From the NCBI GenBank assembly GCA_017613015.1, contig JAGAEQ010000040.1, forward strand, positions 1-48,367: a DNA stretch of 48,367 nt, written 5' to 3'. The position numbers and the translations under genes were made by a program. Within the stretch, counting starts at the first letter, position 1, and every line of letters starts with the position of its first letter. The stretch comes from Bacteroidales bacterium (GTDB taxonomy: Bacteria; Bacteroidota; Bacteroidia; Bacteroidales; WCHB1-69). A model generated the notes under the pieces. It was not told the origin of the DNA. It saw only the letters and a program-made list of their open reading frames with translations, and made no database searches. This document shows positions 14,410 to 23,891 of the stretch, piece after piece.

Positions 14410-16626
14410 ATGAAGAAGACATTCAAAATCATCGGAATTTCCCTCGCCTCCCTCATCGGGGCGCTGCTTCTGCTGCTGCTTTGCTTCCCGGGACCTCTGG
14501 CCAAAGGCTTTCTGCACTGCTACGACGAGGCCCTGACAGGTCGGCAGGCCGAAATCGGGAAAATCAAAGTGAACGTGCTGACCGGCTCGCTGCGCATCTA
14601 CGATTTCCACCTCAAGGAGAAGGACGCGAAAACCGATTTCGCCGCTTTCGACACCTTGGACGTCTCCCTGCGGCTGCGCAAACTGCTTCGCTCGGAAGTC
14701 CACATCCCCCATATCTGGCTCAGCGGTTTGGACGTGCGCATCGTGCAAAACGACAGCGACTTCAATTTCAGCGACCTGATGGAACGCTTTGCCTCCGACA
14801 CCACCGACACCAGCAGCTCCGACTGGAAAATCGGCATCTACGACATCCGGCTTGCCAAGGGCCGCCTCCGTTACCACGACAGGGCGAGGAACAAGTCCTG
14901 GGAGCTCAATCGCCTGCACCTCAACGTCCCCGGCATCTATCTAGACGGAAAGAACAGCACCGACGCCGGGCTTTCGCTGGCCTTTGCCGACCACGGCAGC
15001 CTGACGACCAAAGTGCAATATAACATGGGCAGCAACGACTTCGAAGTCCGCGTGGACCTCCGGCGTTTCGCCTTGGAGAACCTCAAGCCCTACCTCACGG
15101 AACAACTGCGCCTCAGCGGCATTTCCGGCGATTTCAACGGAAACATCCATGTCAAAGGCAACTTGGACGACATTCTCAACCTGGAGACAGACGGCACGGT
15201 TTCCTTGGAAGCCCTGCGCGTGACCGACGCCCAAGGCGCCCCCGTCGTGGCCTTGCAGAAACTGGAAGCGGGCATAGCGCGCATCAACCCTAAGGAAAAC
15301 ACCTACATCATCGACCACATCCTTTTGGACGGCTTCACCTCCCATTACGACAGCTACGCCAACGGGCAAAGCAATTTCTCCCGTCTGCTGCCAGCCGAAA
15401 CCAAGCCTGCGGAAAAACAGGAGGAGCCCGCACCGGCCCCAAGCACCCCTGCGAAGGACACACCGCCTATGCAGCTGCTAGTCAAGAGCCTGCGCGTGGA
15501 GAACACCCACTTCACCTACAACGATTTCACCATGGAGGACGCTTTCTGTTTCCCCTTGACAAACATACAAATCCATGCCGACAGCCTGCAACTCGACGGA
15601 AACAACCGGATGACAGTACGCGCCGGTCTTCCCGGAGGCGGACGCGCCCTTATTTCCTGGAAAGGCGCTTTGGACGACCTGAAAACCTACCAGAATTTGT
15701 TTGTCTCCATTAAAAACCTGAACATGAAACAATTGTCTCCTTACGTGGTGCATTACTTAGGGTATCCGCTCACGGACGGAGTCTTCTCCTTCACTAGCCA
15801 GAACATCCTGAAACACTCCCTTTTGGAAGGGGAAAACAAGCTGGACATCCACAAACTGAGCGTGGGGGACAAACGGAGCGACGCGAACCCGGAAGTCCAC
15901 ATTCCGCTGAAAGCCGCCGTTTACATCCTGAACGACAAGGACGACAACATCCGCTTGGACATCCCCGTCAGCGGGGACATCGACAATCCGGAATTCTCCT
16001 ATATGAAAATTGTGTGGAAAACCTTGGCCAACCTCTTGGTCAAAGTGTCGGTCTCGCCCCTGCGCTACCTCGCCGACGCGGTCGGCATCAACAGCGACGC
16101 CTTGGAGAAAATGGACATAGACCCGCTGCAATTCGACTTCACCTCCGAACAGTACGACTTTTTGTCCCAACTGGCCGGACTGGCCCAAACGGACACCAAC
16201 ATTCTCCTGCAAATGGAGCAGCAGGTGGATTGGGAAAAAGCCGCGCACGCCCTTTCGCTGTACTATGTCAAACGGGACTACTACCTGATGCAGCATCCGG
16301 ACAAGCAGGGATACCGCCTGCAATTGGTGGACTTCCAGAAAATCAGTGCCATCAATGTCAAGGACTTGGACTTCACCACCTACCTTGACGACAAGACAGG
16401 GGAAGCCGGTTCCGGAAAAAGCGTGGAGGCACAGGCGGAAATCCTCTACCCGCTGTCCCTCACGCGAAAAGACGCCGCCTCCGTCGCGGAACGGCGGAAC
16501 CAGTACATACGGTATTATTTGATCAAACAATCCGGTTTGCGGGAGCGTCAGCTGGAAATCCGCACCGTGGAGGAAAACGCCACGGAAAACTGCTACCGCA
16601 TCCAGAGCTCCCTTCGGGAAGAATAA
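14410..16626 (+). CDS. AsmA/DUF748-like envelope protein
   Basis: A 738-residue protein with one N-terminal membrane helix (about residues 8-28) and a very large periplasmic part. Repeated beta-strand segments such as IGKIKVNVLTGSLRIYDFHL and YPLTDGVFSFTSQN are typical of DUF748/AsmA-like proteins, which form long grooved structures implicated in lipid transport or outer-membrane homeostasis. A Pro/Glu-rich linker near residue 345 divides two halves. The C-terminus has an OmpA-like segment (residues about 690-735) with QAEILYPLSLTRKDAASVAERR, as in DUF748 proteins of other phyla. The lipoprotein hydrolase gene follows after nine bases and may be cotranscribed. Confidence 0.8.
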   Translation: MKKTFKIIGISLASLIGALLLLLLCFPGPLAKGFLHCYDEALTGRQAEIGKIKVNVLTGSLRIYDFHLKEKDAKTDFAAFDTLDVSLRLRKLLRSEVHIPHIWLSGLDVRIVQNDSDFNFSDLMERFASDTTDTSSSDWKIGIYDIRLAKGRLRYHDRARNKSWELNRLHLNVPGIYLDGKNSTDAGLSLAFADHGSLTTKVQYNMGSNDFEVRVDLRRFALENLKPYLTEQLRLSGISGDFNGNIHVKGNLDDILNLETDGTVSLEALRVTDAQGAPVVALQKLEAGIARINPKENTYIIDHILLDGFTSHYDSYANGQSNFSRLLPAETKPAEKQEEPAPAPSTPAKDTPPMQLLVKSLRVENTHFTYNDFTMEDAFCFPLTNIQIHADSLQLDGNNRMTVRAGLPGGGRALISWKGALDDLKTYQNLFVSIKNLNMKQLSPYVVHYLGYPLTDGVFSFTSQNILKHSLLEGENKLDIHKLSVGDKRSDANPEVHIPLKAAVYILNDKDDNIRLDIPVSGDIDNPEFSYMKIVWKTLANLLVKVSVSPLRYLADAVGINSDALEKMDIDPLQFDFTSEQYDFLSQLAGLAQTDTNILLQMEQQVDWEKAAHALSLYYVKRDYYLMQHPDKQGYRLQLVDFQKISAINVKDLDFTTYLDDKTGEAGSGKSVEAQAEILYPLSLTRKDAASVAERRNQYIRYYLIKQSGLRERQLEIRTVEENATENCYRIQSSLREE

Positions 16627-16635
16627 CATAACAGT

Positions 16636-17838
16636 ATGAAAAACAATAAAATCCTTCTAATTCTCCTTCTTTGCCTTGCGTTCGCCGCCTGCAAAAAAGA
16701 GGAACCCGCACAGCCCGGCACGACACCCTCCGAAAACAACCGCTACCTTGTCCAGGTGCTGGAGGACCGCCGCATGACCGCCGAAGAGGTGCGCAACTGC
16801 TGCCAGGAGATGGCGGGAAGCACCGTGAACCTTTCCCTGTTCAAAATCCCCTGGCACGATGTCCGCATACTGACCTTGAAATACCGGACCACGGACGGGC
16901 AGGGAAAACCCGCGGAGGCCTCGGGCGTGCTCGCCTTCCGCTCCGACATAGACCATTTCGACGGCATCTACTCCGTGCAGCATGCGACCTGCGAGCTGAA
17001 AGACGCACCTTCGAGACTGACATTCAGCCTTGAAGCCACTGTCTGCATGTGGAACTACATTGTCTGTGAAGCCGACTACATGGGCTACGGCTATGCCGAA
17101 ACCGCCGACCGCTTCATCCCCTACCTGAACGCGGAATGCGCCGGAAACAACTGCCGCGACATGCTGTACGCCGCCAAAGAGTACCTCGCCTCCCAACAAA
17201 TTGCCTACACGGACAGCACCCACCTTATCGGCTATTCCCAGGGCGGCGCGGCGACCATCGCCCTGTTGCGGGCCCTGGAGGCGGAATCCTACCCCCGCAT
17301 CGGAAGAATCAACGCCGGAGGATGCCCCTTCAGCCTGCGGACCACCCTGCAAGAGGTGATGAAAGACTCCGCCGCCTACAGCAACTACCGCAACCCCGTC
17401 TACGCCCTGCTGATTTTCCGTTCCATGGACGAAAGCTACCAATTGCACCTGGACTGGAGCAAACTCTTCAAACCGGGCTACGAGCGAGCCATCGACTGGC
17501 TGAGTTCCAACACTTTTGCAGAAATGAACCAGCTGCTTGGCCACAACGCCCGGGCCTTCCTCTCCGATGACTTTTTCCGCATTCCCGAAGGCGACAGTCT
17601 CAATCCGGAACTCTCCAGGCTGTACGCGGCCTGCGACCGCAACGACCTTGTCCGGCACTTCGCCCCGCAGCATCAGGTGAACCTTTTCCACACCCCGCAC
17701 GACGACATTGTGGCCTACGCCAACGCGCAGCAGGCCGTCCAGGCCCATTCGGCCTACCACCTCACCAATCTCTCCGCCAACAACCATTTCAACGGGATTT
17801 TCGAGTTCTACCTGCACATTCTGCTGACCCACCCGTAA
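16636..17838 (+). CDS. Lipoprotein alpha/beta hydrolase (secretory-lipase-like)
   Basis: A 400-residue predicted lipoprotein (hydrophobic segment ending AFAAC, Cys19). The nucleophile elbow is GYSQGGAA near residue 199. Asp and His candidates lie in the C-terminal third (FHTPHDDIVAY and NNHFNG). The segment IVCEADYMGYGYAE before the nucleophile is typical of secretory lipase/esterase-type hydrolases. The substrate is unknown. It follows the AsmA-like gene closely, and the next gene, bamD, has its own promoter. Confidence 0.82.
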   Translation: MKNNKILLILLLCLAFAACKKEEPAQPGTTPSENNRYLVQVLEDRRMTAEEVRNCCQEMAGSTVNLSLFKIPWHDVRILTLKYRTTDGQGKPAEASGVLAFRSDIDHFDGIYSVQHATCELKDAPSRLTFSLEATVCMWNYIVCEADYMGYGYAETADRFIPYLNAECAGNNCRDMLYAAKEYLASQQIAYTDSTHLIGYSQGGAATIALLRALEAESYPRIGRINAGGCPFSLRTTLQEVMKDSAAYSNYRNPVYALLIFRSMDESYQLHLDWSKLFKPGYERAIDWLSSNTFAEMNQLLGHNARAFLSDDFFRIPEGDSLNPELSRLYAACDRNDLVRHFAPQHQVNLFHTPHDDIVAYANAQQAVQAHSAYHLTNLSANNHFNGIFEFYLHILLTHP

Positions 17839-17922
17839 GCGTTTCGGAAAGGGACTTCGGCACCCGGAGAAAGGGCGCAACATTTTTTTAACGGCGCACA
17901 TACGCGGCATTGATTTTAATGC

Positions 17923-17930
17923 TATCTTTG
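17923..17930 (+). promoter_or_regulatory. -7 element for bamD-rpoZ-coaBC
   Basis: TATCTTTG puts the transcription start near 17936, leaving too little room for a leader before the ATG at 17944 and favouring the ATG at 17965. Confidence 0.6.
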
Positions 17931-17964
17931 CAGCCGTTGAAAAATGAATGGCAAATTGTATTCC

Positions 17965-18795
17965 ATGATTAAGAAAAGCATTGTTTTTCTTTTGGTTGTG
18001 CTGTTTTCCGCCGGAGGAGTCCAAGGCTACGCCCAAAGCAAAAAAGGCGATACCACCCCCCGGAAATACCGGAAATACAAAACCAAGGAGGCCAAATTCG
18101 AAGCCGCGAAGACTTTTTACCACAAAGGAATGTACCTGAGCGCCGCCGAACTCTTCGAGCAGGTGTACCCGCTTTTCATGGGAACGGTGCAGGGCGACTC
18201 CATCCTTTTTCTGTTCGCGGACAGCTACTACAAAAACGGAGACTACCTGATGGCCGCCTTTCATTTCAACGATTTCACAAAAAAATACCCTTTCTCCCCC
18301 CGTGCCGAAGAGGCCGCTTTTCTGGCCGCCAAAGCCCATTTCCTGAACGTGCCGGCCTACAACCTGGACCAGACCGACGCTTTTCTGGCCAAGGACGGAC
18401 TGGAGAGTTTTATGGAAAATTATCCGCAAAGCCGTTTCGGCAGCGAATGCAACGCCATGTTGGACAGCATACGCAACCAATTGGCGCACAAAGCCTACGC
18501 AACGGCATACATGTATTATAACATCGGAAAGTACGCCTCGGCGCACATCGCGTTCAACAACCTGCTGAAAGACTACCCGGGGTCGCCCTATACCGAAAAA
18601 GCCCTGTTTTACATGGTGAAAAACAGTTTCGAGTATGCGGAGAACAGCGTCCCCGCCCGACAGGCGGAACGCTACCAGCAGGCGGCGGACTGCTACCGCA
18701 GGCTGGAGTCCGGATTTCCAGACTCCCCCCATCTCTCCGAAGCGAAGAAAATAGCGGAGGAGGCCGTCCGCAAAAGGGAAAAGATTTTGCAATAA
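17965..18795 (+). CDS. bamD: Outer membrane protein assembly factor BamD
   Basis: A 276-residue TPR-type protein of the beta-barrel assembly machinery at the inner face of the outer membrane. Tetratricopeptide-like repeats are clear: YHKGMYLSAAELFEQVYPLF, YKNGDYLMAAFHFNDFTKKYP and YNIGKYASAHIAFNNLLKDYP. It heads the bamD-rpoZ-coaBC-porD-recN run that is conserved in Bacteroidota. BamD is normally a lipoprotein, but the signal region here (IVFLLVVLFSAGGVQGYAQ) has no lipobox Cys and resembles an ordinary signal peptide. An ATG at 17944 would add seven residues and does not restore a Cys. Confidence 0.88.
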   Translation: MIKKSIVFLLVVLFSAGGVQGYAQSKKGDTTPRKYRKYKTKEAKFEAAKTFYHKGMYLSAAELFEQVYPLFMGTVQGDSILFLFADSYYKNGDYLMAAFHFNDFTKKYPFSPRAEEAAFLAAKAHFLNVPAYNLDQTDAFLAKDGLESFMENYPQSRFGSECNAMLDSIRNQLAHKAYATAYMYYNIGKYASAHIAFNNLLKDYPGSPYTEKALFYMVKNSFEYAENSVPARQAERYQQAADCYRRLESGFPDSPHLSEAKKIAEEAVRKREKILQ

Positions 18796-18817
18796 AGCTA
18801 AAACATTATAAAAACAT

Positions 18818-19138
18818 ATGGATTACAAGAAAGTAAAGACTGACACCAACGCCGTCACCCGTGACATCACGCAATTCGACGAACAGACCGGAAACATTTA
18901 CGAAAGCGTGGCGATATTGTCCAAACGGGCCAACCAGATTGCCATGGACCTGAAAGAGGAGCTCAACAAGAAAATCGAGGAGTTCGGCATCACCAAGGAC
19001 ACCGGGGACGAAATCAGTGAGAACAAGGAGCAAATCGATTTGGTAAGGCATTACGAAATGCTTCCCAAACCCACCCTGCTGGCCGTTCAGGAATTCATCA
19101 ACAAGGAAGTGTATTTCCGCGAAGAGGACGAAAACTAA
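18818..19138 (+). CDS. rpoZ: RNA polymerase omega subunit (Bacteroidota type)
   Basis: A 106-residue acidic protein. The segment GNIYESVAILSKRANQIA is the omega core (the NR-E--ia-RA-q pattern), preceded by VTRDITQFDEQTGN. Omega binds the beta-prime subunit and aids polymerase assembly. The position between bamD and coaBC is the usual one in this phylum and supports the call. The C-terminal tail EFINKEVYFREEDEN is a Bacteroidota feature. Confidence 0.88.
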   Translation: MDYKKVKTDTNAVTRDITQFDEQTGNIYESVAILSKRANQIAMDLKEELNKKIEEFGITKDTGDEISENKEQIDLVRHYEMLPKPTLLAVQEFINKEVYFREEDEN

Positions 19139-19142
19139 GGCC

Positions 19143-20348
19143 ATGACCAAAGGGCATATTCTGGTGGGAATCACCGGCGGCATCGCCGCCTACAAAACGC
19201 CGCTGCTCATCCGCCTGTTTGTGAAGGCGGGCTATGAGGTCCGGACGGTGGTCACCCGGAACGCCCTGGAGTTTGTCACCAAAAGCACATTGGAGACACT
19301 GAGCAACAACCCTTTAAATATCGACTTATTTTCCGCCGCAACGGAAAACGGCATACGCCACATCTCCCTGTACGAATGGGCTGACGCCGCCATTGTGGCC
19401 CCGGCCACCGCAAACTGCATCGGCAAACTGGCCTCCGGCATCGCCGACGACCTGCTGTCCACCACCCTGCTCGCCTTCCGCAAGCCGCTCTTTCTGGCCC
19501 CGTCCATGAATGAGAACATGTACCTTCATTTTTCAACACAAAAAAACATCGCGTACTTGCAGGCACAGGGCATACACATCATCGAACCGGAGGAAGGCTT
19601 TCTCGCCTGCAAGGCGCAAGGCAAGGGACGCATGGCCGAACCCGAGCGTCTGTTCTCCATCGTGGACCAAAGCCTGCATCCGGCCGCCACAGCCCCCAAA
19701 CGGAAAGCCCTCGTGAGCGCGGGCCCCACCTATGAGGCGGTGGACGCCGTCCGTTTCATCGGCAACCGCTCTTCCGGAAAAATGGGCTACTGCATCGCCG
19801 AGGCCCTTGCCCGCCACGGGATGGAAGTGGAATTGGTCAGCGGGCCCACCCACCTGGCCTGCCCCCGCCCCGACATCCGCCTGACGCGAGTGGAGAGCGC
19901 GGAAGAAATGTACCGGGAAACCGAAAAGCGGGCGAAGGACGCGGACGTGGTGGTCATGGCCGCCGCCGTCGCCGACTACCGTCCGGCCCATCCGGCGCCC
20001 AACAAGCTGAAAAAGAAGACAGCGCATCTTACCATCGACTTGGAACCGACGACCGACATACTGAAAAACCTCGCCGCCCGCAAACGTCAGGGACAGGTGT
20101 TTGTCGGCTTCGCGCTGGAGACGGACAACGAGGAGGAGAACGCCCGGCGCAAGCTGAACGAAAAGAACGCGGACATGATTGTCCTGAACTCCTTGCATGA
20201 CGAGGGGGCCGGCTTCGATGTCCCCACCAACAAGGTCTCGCTGCTCCTGCCCAAGCAAGAAAGCATACACCTGCCCTTGATGAGCAAGGAAGACGTAGCT
20301 GAACACATTGTGAATGAGATTGTAAACACACTAATACCCAAGGAATGA
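19143..20348 (+). CDS. coaBC: Bifunctional phosphopantothenoylcysteine decarboxylase / phosphopantothenate-cysteine ligase
   Basis: A 401-residue two-domain coenzyme A biosynthesis enzyme. The CoaC flavoprotein half (1-185) has GITGGIAAYK at the start, the substrate motif PSMNENMY and the redox Cys region EGFLACKAQGKGRM. The CoaB half (190-401) has SAGPTYEAVDAVRFIGNRSSGKMG, AAVADYRP and the lysine cluster NKLKKK that binds the acyl-cytidylate intermediate. All catalytic motifs are intact. The gene starts four bases after rpoZ and overlaps the porD start by four bases. Confidence 0.97.
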   Translation: MTKGHILVGITGGIAAYKTPLLIRLFVKAGYEVRTVVTRNALEFVTKSTLETLSNNPLNIDLFSAATENGIRHISLYEWADAAIVAPATANCIGKLASGIADDLLSTTLLAFRKPLFLAPSMNENMYLHFSTQKNIAYLQAQGIHIIEPEEGFLACKAQGKGRMAEPERLFSIVDQSLHPAATAPKRKALVSAGPTYEAVDAVRFIGNRSSGKMGYCIAEALARHGMEVELVSGPTHLACPRPDIRLTRVESAEEMYRETEKRAKDADVVVMAAAVADYRPAHPAPNKLKKKTAHLTIDLEPTTDILKNLAARKRQGQVFVGFALETDNEEENARRKLNEKNADMIVLNSLHDEGAGFDVPTNKVSLLLPKQESIHLPLMSKEDVAEHIVNEIVNTLIPKE

Positions 20349-21241
20349 AAGCACGACACACCCTTTTCGTCCTGCTGATTTGCTGCTGCATACTGCCCAC
20401 CCGTGCGCAGGAACTGCTGGCACACGTGACCATCAACACCAAAAGCATTCAGGGGGAGGACGCCTCCCTGTTCACCCGCTTGGAGCAGGATTTGACGACC
20501 TTTCTCAACGAAAGGCGTTGGACCAACCTGACATTCAAGCAAGAAGAGCGCATCAAATGCAACGTGCAGCTGATTTTGGACGGCAAAAACGGAGACAATT
20601 ATTCGGGACACCTGGTGTTTCAGATGAGCCGCCCCGTCTTTAACTCCACCTACACCTCCAACCTGCTGACCATACAGGACGACGACGTCACCTTCACCTA
20701 CTCCAATTCCCAAGGCTTTGACTACGACGACAACAGCTTCATGTGGAACCTCTCGGCCATCATGGGGTTTTACGCCAACCTGTTTTTGGGCATCTACTTC
20801 GATTCCTTCTCCCCCTTGGGAGGCACGCCCTTTTTCAACCAATGCCAGAACATCATCGGCTATTCCCAGAACCAGGGGAGCGGCTGGGCCGGGAACGACA
20901 GCAAGTCCAAACGCAACCGCTACTGGCTGTGGGAGAACATCACCAACCCCTCCTACGTGGATTTCCGGAATTTCTACTACAAATACCACCGCTTGGGCAT
21001 GGACGTGCTTTCCTCCAACCTGACCGGCGGCGTGGGGACTGTCATGGAAAGCCTGAAACTGCTACAGGAAATCAACAAGACCAAAAGCAACCTGTACTTC
21101 ACCTCCATTCTGATGACGTCCAAGAGCGCGGAACTGATCAACGTGTTCTCCGGCGCGCCGGAAGCGCAGCGCCATGAAGCACAGAGCATTCTCACCCAAC
21201 TGGATCCGGCAAACGCCAACAAATACGCCAAACTGGAATAA
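20345..21241 (+). CDS. porD: DUF4835 / PorD family protein (type IX secretion associated)
   Basis: A 298-residue exported protein with a signal peptide ending PTRAQE. The opening ELLAHVTINTKSIQG and the segment LTTFLNERRWTN are the DUF4835 signature, a family annotated as type IX secretion protein PorD in Bacteroidota. The central part is aromatic- and Asn-rich (MWNLSAIMGFYANLFLGIYF), typical of outer-membrane-associated beta proteins. It overlaps coaBC by four bases and precedes recN by twelve, the usual phylum arrangement. A direct role in T9SS is less certain than for core Por/Gld proteins. Confidence 0.82.
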   Translation: MKARHTLFVLLICCCILPTRAQELLAHVTINTKSIQGEDASLFTRLEQDLTTFLNERRWTNLTFKQEERIKCNVQLILDGKNGDNYSGHLVFQMSRPVFNSTYTSNLLTIQDDDVTFTYSNSQGFDYDDNSFMWNLSAIMGFYANLFLGIYFDSFSPLGGTPFFNQCQNIIGYSQNQGSGWAGNDSKSKRNRYWLWENITNPSYVDFRNFYYKYHRLGMDVLSSNLTGGVGTVMESLKLLQEINKTKSNLYFTSILMTSKSAELINVFSGAPEAQRHEAQSILTQLDPANANKYAKLE

Positions 21242-21253
21242 ACCCGCCGACCC

Positions 21254-22900
21254 ATGCTGCAACTGCTGAGCATAAGCAACTACACCATCATCCCCTCCCT
21301 TTCCATCCGCTTCGGGGAAGGCTTTTCGGTGATTACCGGAGAAACCGGCGCCGGAAAATCCATATTGCTGGGAGCCCTGTCCCTGGTGCTGGGGCAACGG
21401 GCGGACACTTCGGTCTTGGGGGACAAGACAAAAAAAAGCGTGGTGGAGGCAGTGTTCCGCATCAAAAACTACGGATGGGAGGATTTTTTCACCGAAAACG
21501 ACATTGACTATGATGAAGAATGCCTGCTGCGCCGGGAAATCACCCCTCAGGGAAAGTCCAGGGCCTTCATCAACGACACGCCGGTGCCTTTGAACGTGCT
21601 GCGCCAACTGGCGGAGCGTCTGGTGGACATCCATTCCCAGCACGCCAACCTGCTGCTCCGGGACAAGCATTTCCAGCTGCGGCTGATTGACCAGTTCGCC
21701 CACCTGCAAAAAGAGACGGAAACCTACCGGACGCATTACGGGGAATACCTCCGTTTGCAGCAGCAATATCATAAATTACAGACAGACAAACCGCTACAGG
21801 ATACAGACTACCTTTCCTTCCTGCTTCAGGAGCTGGAACAGGCCCGCTTGCAGCAAGGCGAGCAGCAAGCCTTGGAGGAGGAGATGGAAAGCCTTCAGCA
21901 CGCGGAGGAAATCAAGCAGGAGCTCTACACCTCCCACCAGCAGCTTTCCGGCGGGGATCAGAACCTTGTCCTGAATATGCAAAACATTCAGCGCCAGCTT
22001 CAGCACGCGGCCAAACACAAAGCGTCGCTGCAGGTGTTGGCGGAACGCATGCAAAGCATCTGCATTGACACGGAGGACCTGTCCCGCGAAATCCAAAGGG
22101 AGGAGGAGAAAACCGCCTGCTCCCCGGAACGGGCCGACACCGTGCGCGAACGCTTGGATTTGCTGTACGGGCTGCAACAGAAGCACAAAGTGCGGGACGA
22201 GGCCGGACTGATAGAAAAACAGCAGGAGCTCCAAGGCCTGCTGCAAGGAGCCGCCGATGCGGAAGCCGAAGCGGAATCCCTGCGCAAAGCCATCGCCGCC
22301 AAGGAAAAAGAGCTTTCCTCCTTGGCCGGGGCGCTGCACCAGAAACGGGAAGCGGCACTGCCGGAAATGCAGCAGGCCGTAGTCGGACAGTTGCAGCGCA
22401 TGAACATGCCCCACGTCCGCACCCTCGTCCGGCTGGAAACAGTTCCCTTCGGAGAGAACGGATGCGACGAGGCCGAGTTTCTGTTTTCCGCCAACGCCGG
22501 AACACCGCCGCAGCCATTGTCCAAAATCGCCTCCGGCGGGGAAATATCCCGTATCATGCTGGCCCTGAAAGCCTTGATTTCCCAGAAAAACATCCTGCCC
22601 ACCATCCTCTTCGACGAAATCGACAACGGGGTTTCCGGAGAGGTGTCCTCCAAAATGGGGGATGTCATGCGCAACATCGCCCGCTACAGCCAGGTCATCG
22701 CCATCACGCACCAGGCGCAGATTGCCGCCAAAGCGCCGCAGCACTACCTGGTGTACAAGGAAACCGCGGACGGTCACACCCGTTCGGACATCCGCCGTCT
22801 GAACGAAGCGGAAAGCCTGTCTGAAATCGCCCAAATGCTTGGCGACGGCAAGGTGACGCCAAGCTCCCTGCAAATGGCGGAAACGCTCCGCAAGGCCTGA
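21254..22900 (+). CDS. recN: DNA repair protein RecN
   Basis: A 548-residue SMC-like ATPase acting early in double-strand-break repair. The Walker A motif is GETGAGKSIL (about residues 31-40), followed by long coiled coils (roughly 150-370). Near the C-terminus come the ABC signature LSKIASGGEISRIMLALK, Walker B PTILFDEID and the H-loop VIAITHQAQIAA. All parts expected of RecN are present and length is normal. It ends the bamD-to-recN run; about 160 bases without a gene follow before tRNA-fMet. Confidence 0.97.
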   Translation: MLQLLSISNYTIIPSLSIRFGEGFSVITGETGAGKSILLGALSLVLGQRADTSVLGDKTKKSVVEAVFRIKNYGWEDFFTENDIDYDEECLLRREITPQGKSRAFINDTPVPLNVLRQLAERLVDIHSQHANLLLRDKHFQLRLIDQFAHLQKETETYRTHYGEYLRLQQQYHKLQTDKPLQDTDYLSFLLQELEQARLQQGEQQALEEEMESLQHAEEIKQELYTSHQQLSGGDQNLVLNMQNIQRQLQHAAKHKASLQVLAERMQSICIDTEDLSREIQREEEKTACSPERADTVRERLDLLYGLQQKHKVRDEAGLIEKQQELQGLLQGAADAEAEAESLRKAIAAKEKELSSLAGALHQKREAALPEMQQAVVGQLQRMNMPHVRTLVRLETVPFGENGCDEAEFLFSANAGTPPQPLSKIASGGEISRIMLALKALISQKNILPTILFDEIDNGVSGEVSSKMGDVMRNIARYSQVIAITHQAQIAAKAPQHYLVYKETADGHTRSDIRRLNEAESLSEIAQMLGDGKVTPSSLQMAETLRKA

Positions 22901-23018
22901 GTCGGATGCAAAAAAAAGCGGGCGGCGAAGGCAAACACCCGGCCAAGCCACGGCAGTCCCAAAGCCAATTTTATCATTTCGAAAAGGTTATACCGATAAA
23001 AAATATTTCCCCTCGGGC

Positions 23019-23038
23019 AAAAAAGCTACGGCTTTTTT
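23019..23038. terminator. Bidirectional-looking hairpin before tRNA-fMet
   Basis: Perfect eight-base arms AAAAAAGC and GCTTTTTT flank TACG. The A- and T-rich arms would work as a terminator in either direction. It may end readthrough from recN, 118 bases upstream. Confidence 0.5.
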
Positions 23039-23041
23039 GTT

Positions 23042-23049
23042 TACTTTTG
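23042..23049 (+). promoter_or_regulatory. -7 element for tRNA-fMet
   Basis: TACTTTTG lies 13 bases before the tRNA 5' end. Confidence 0.65.
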
Positions 23050-23062
23050 CATACATGAACAT

Positions 23063-23137
<75 letters not shown>

Positions 23138-23190
23138 AATCCACTTTGCCATCAGGCAATTTTGATGTATTACCGTAAAAAACACCTCGC

Positions 23191-23877
23191 ATGAAACGTA
23201 GTTTGGTATTCGTCTCGCTGTTGGCAGCTTTTGCCTTCTTTTTCCGCATCACACCAACGCAGGCCCAACGCATACCTCCGACCACCAAGAACTGGGGCCC
23301 CACTTTTATCACCAATCCCGTATTTCTTCAAGGTTTCGGAAACATTCACATCACCAATAAGGAGAGCGGTATCGCCCGTGACTTCAAAAACAGCATTTCC
23401 GTAGCCGGAGTATCCCAAACCGTTGGGTACCAATTCTCCCCGGCCATCATCGCCGGTGTGGGCGTGGGCTTTGAGTACTGGACGAGCTGCCGCAACGCCT
23501 TCGTGCCCATCTATGCCGACCTGCGCGTGAACATCGGTGACGCCCCCATCGCGCCGCAGTGGTACCTCAACGTGGGTTACGCCAACCGCTGGTACATTGA
23601 CTCCAAGCCCTATGTCTCTGACAAACTGGGCAACAGCAAGACCTACGTCATCCACGGCGACAAATCCGGGCTGATGGCGGAAACCGGTATAGGTGTCAAG
23701 GCCCAAGTGTCCCAAGAGGTGGCCATCGTCCTGTCCGGCATCTTCAAGATGCAGGAATCCTCCGTCAAATTCTACGAGGGGGACGAGGAGCTGACCAACA
23801 TGAAGCCCTTGCTTGTCAATACGAGCGAGCACAATTGGTACACTTTTGCCGGCATCAAGGCAAGCATCATCTTCTAA
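23191..23877 (+). CDS. Outer-membrane beta-barrel protein
   Basis: A 228-residue exported protein with a signal peptide ending PTQAQR. The rest shows alternating polar/apolar strands with Gly and aromatics, for example GYQFSPAIIAGVGVGFEYW and QWYLNVGYANRWYI, ending NWYTFAGIKASIIF with a terminal Phe typical of barrels assembled by BAM. This is consistent with an eight-stranded porin-like barrel. No specific function is evident. It starts 53 bases after tRNA-fMet and probably heads an operon with the OmpA-like lipoprotein and the S46 peptidase. Confidence 0.8.
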   Translation: MKRSLVFVSLLAAFAFFFRITPTQAQRIPPTTKNWGPTFITNPVFLQGFGNIHITNKESGIARDFKNSISVAGVSQTVGYQFSPAIIAGVGVGFEYWTSCRNAFVPIYADLRVNIGDAPIAPQWYLNVGYANRWYIDSKPYVSDKLGNSKTYVIHGDKSGLMAETGIGVKAQVSQEVAIVLSGIFKMQESSVKFYEGDEELTNMKPLLVNTSEHNWYTFAGIKASIIF

Positions 23878-23891
23878 CGCCTTCCGCTTCC

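Noticed and set aside
16657..18792. A 711-codon open frame on the minus strand
   Set aside because: It is antisense to the lipoprotein hydrolase and bamD and shows no recognisable domain. High G+C coding DNA often leaves such open shadow frames.
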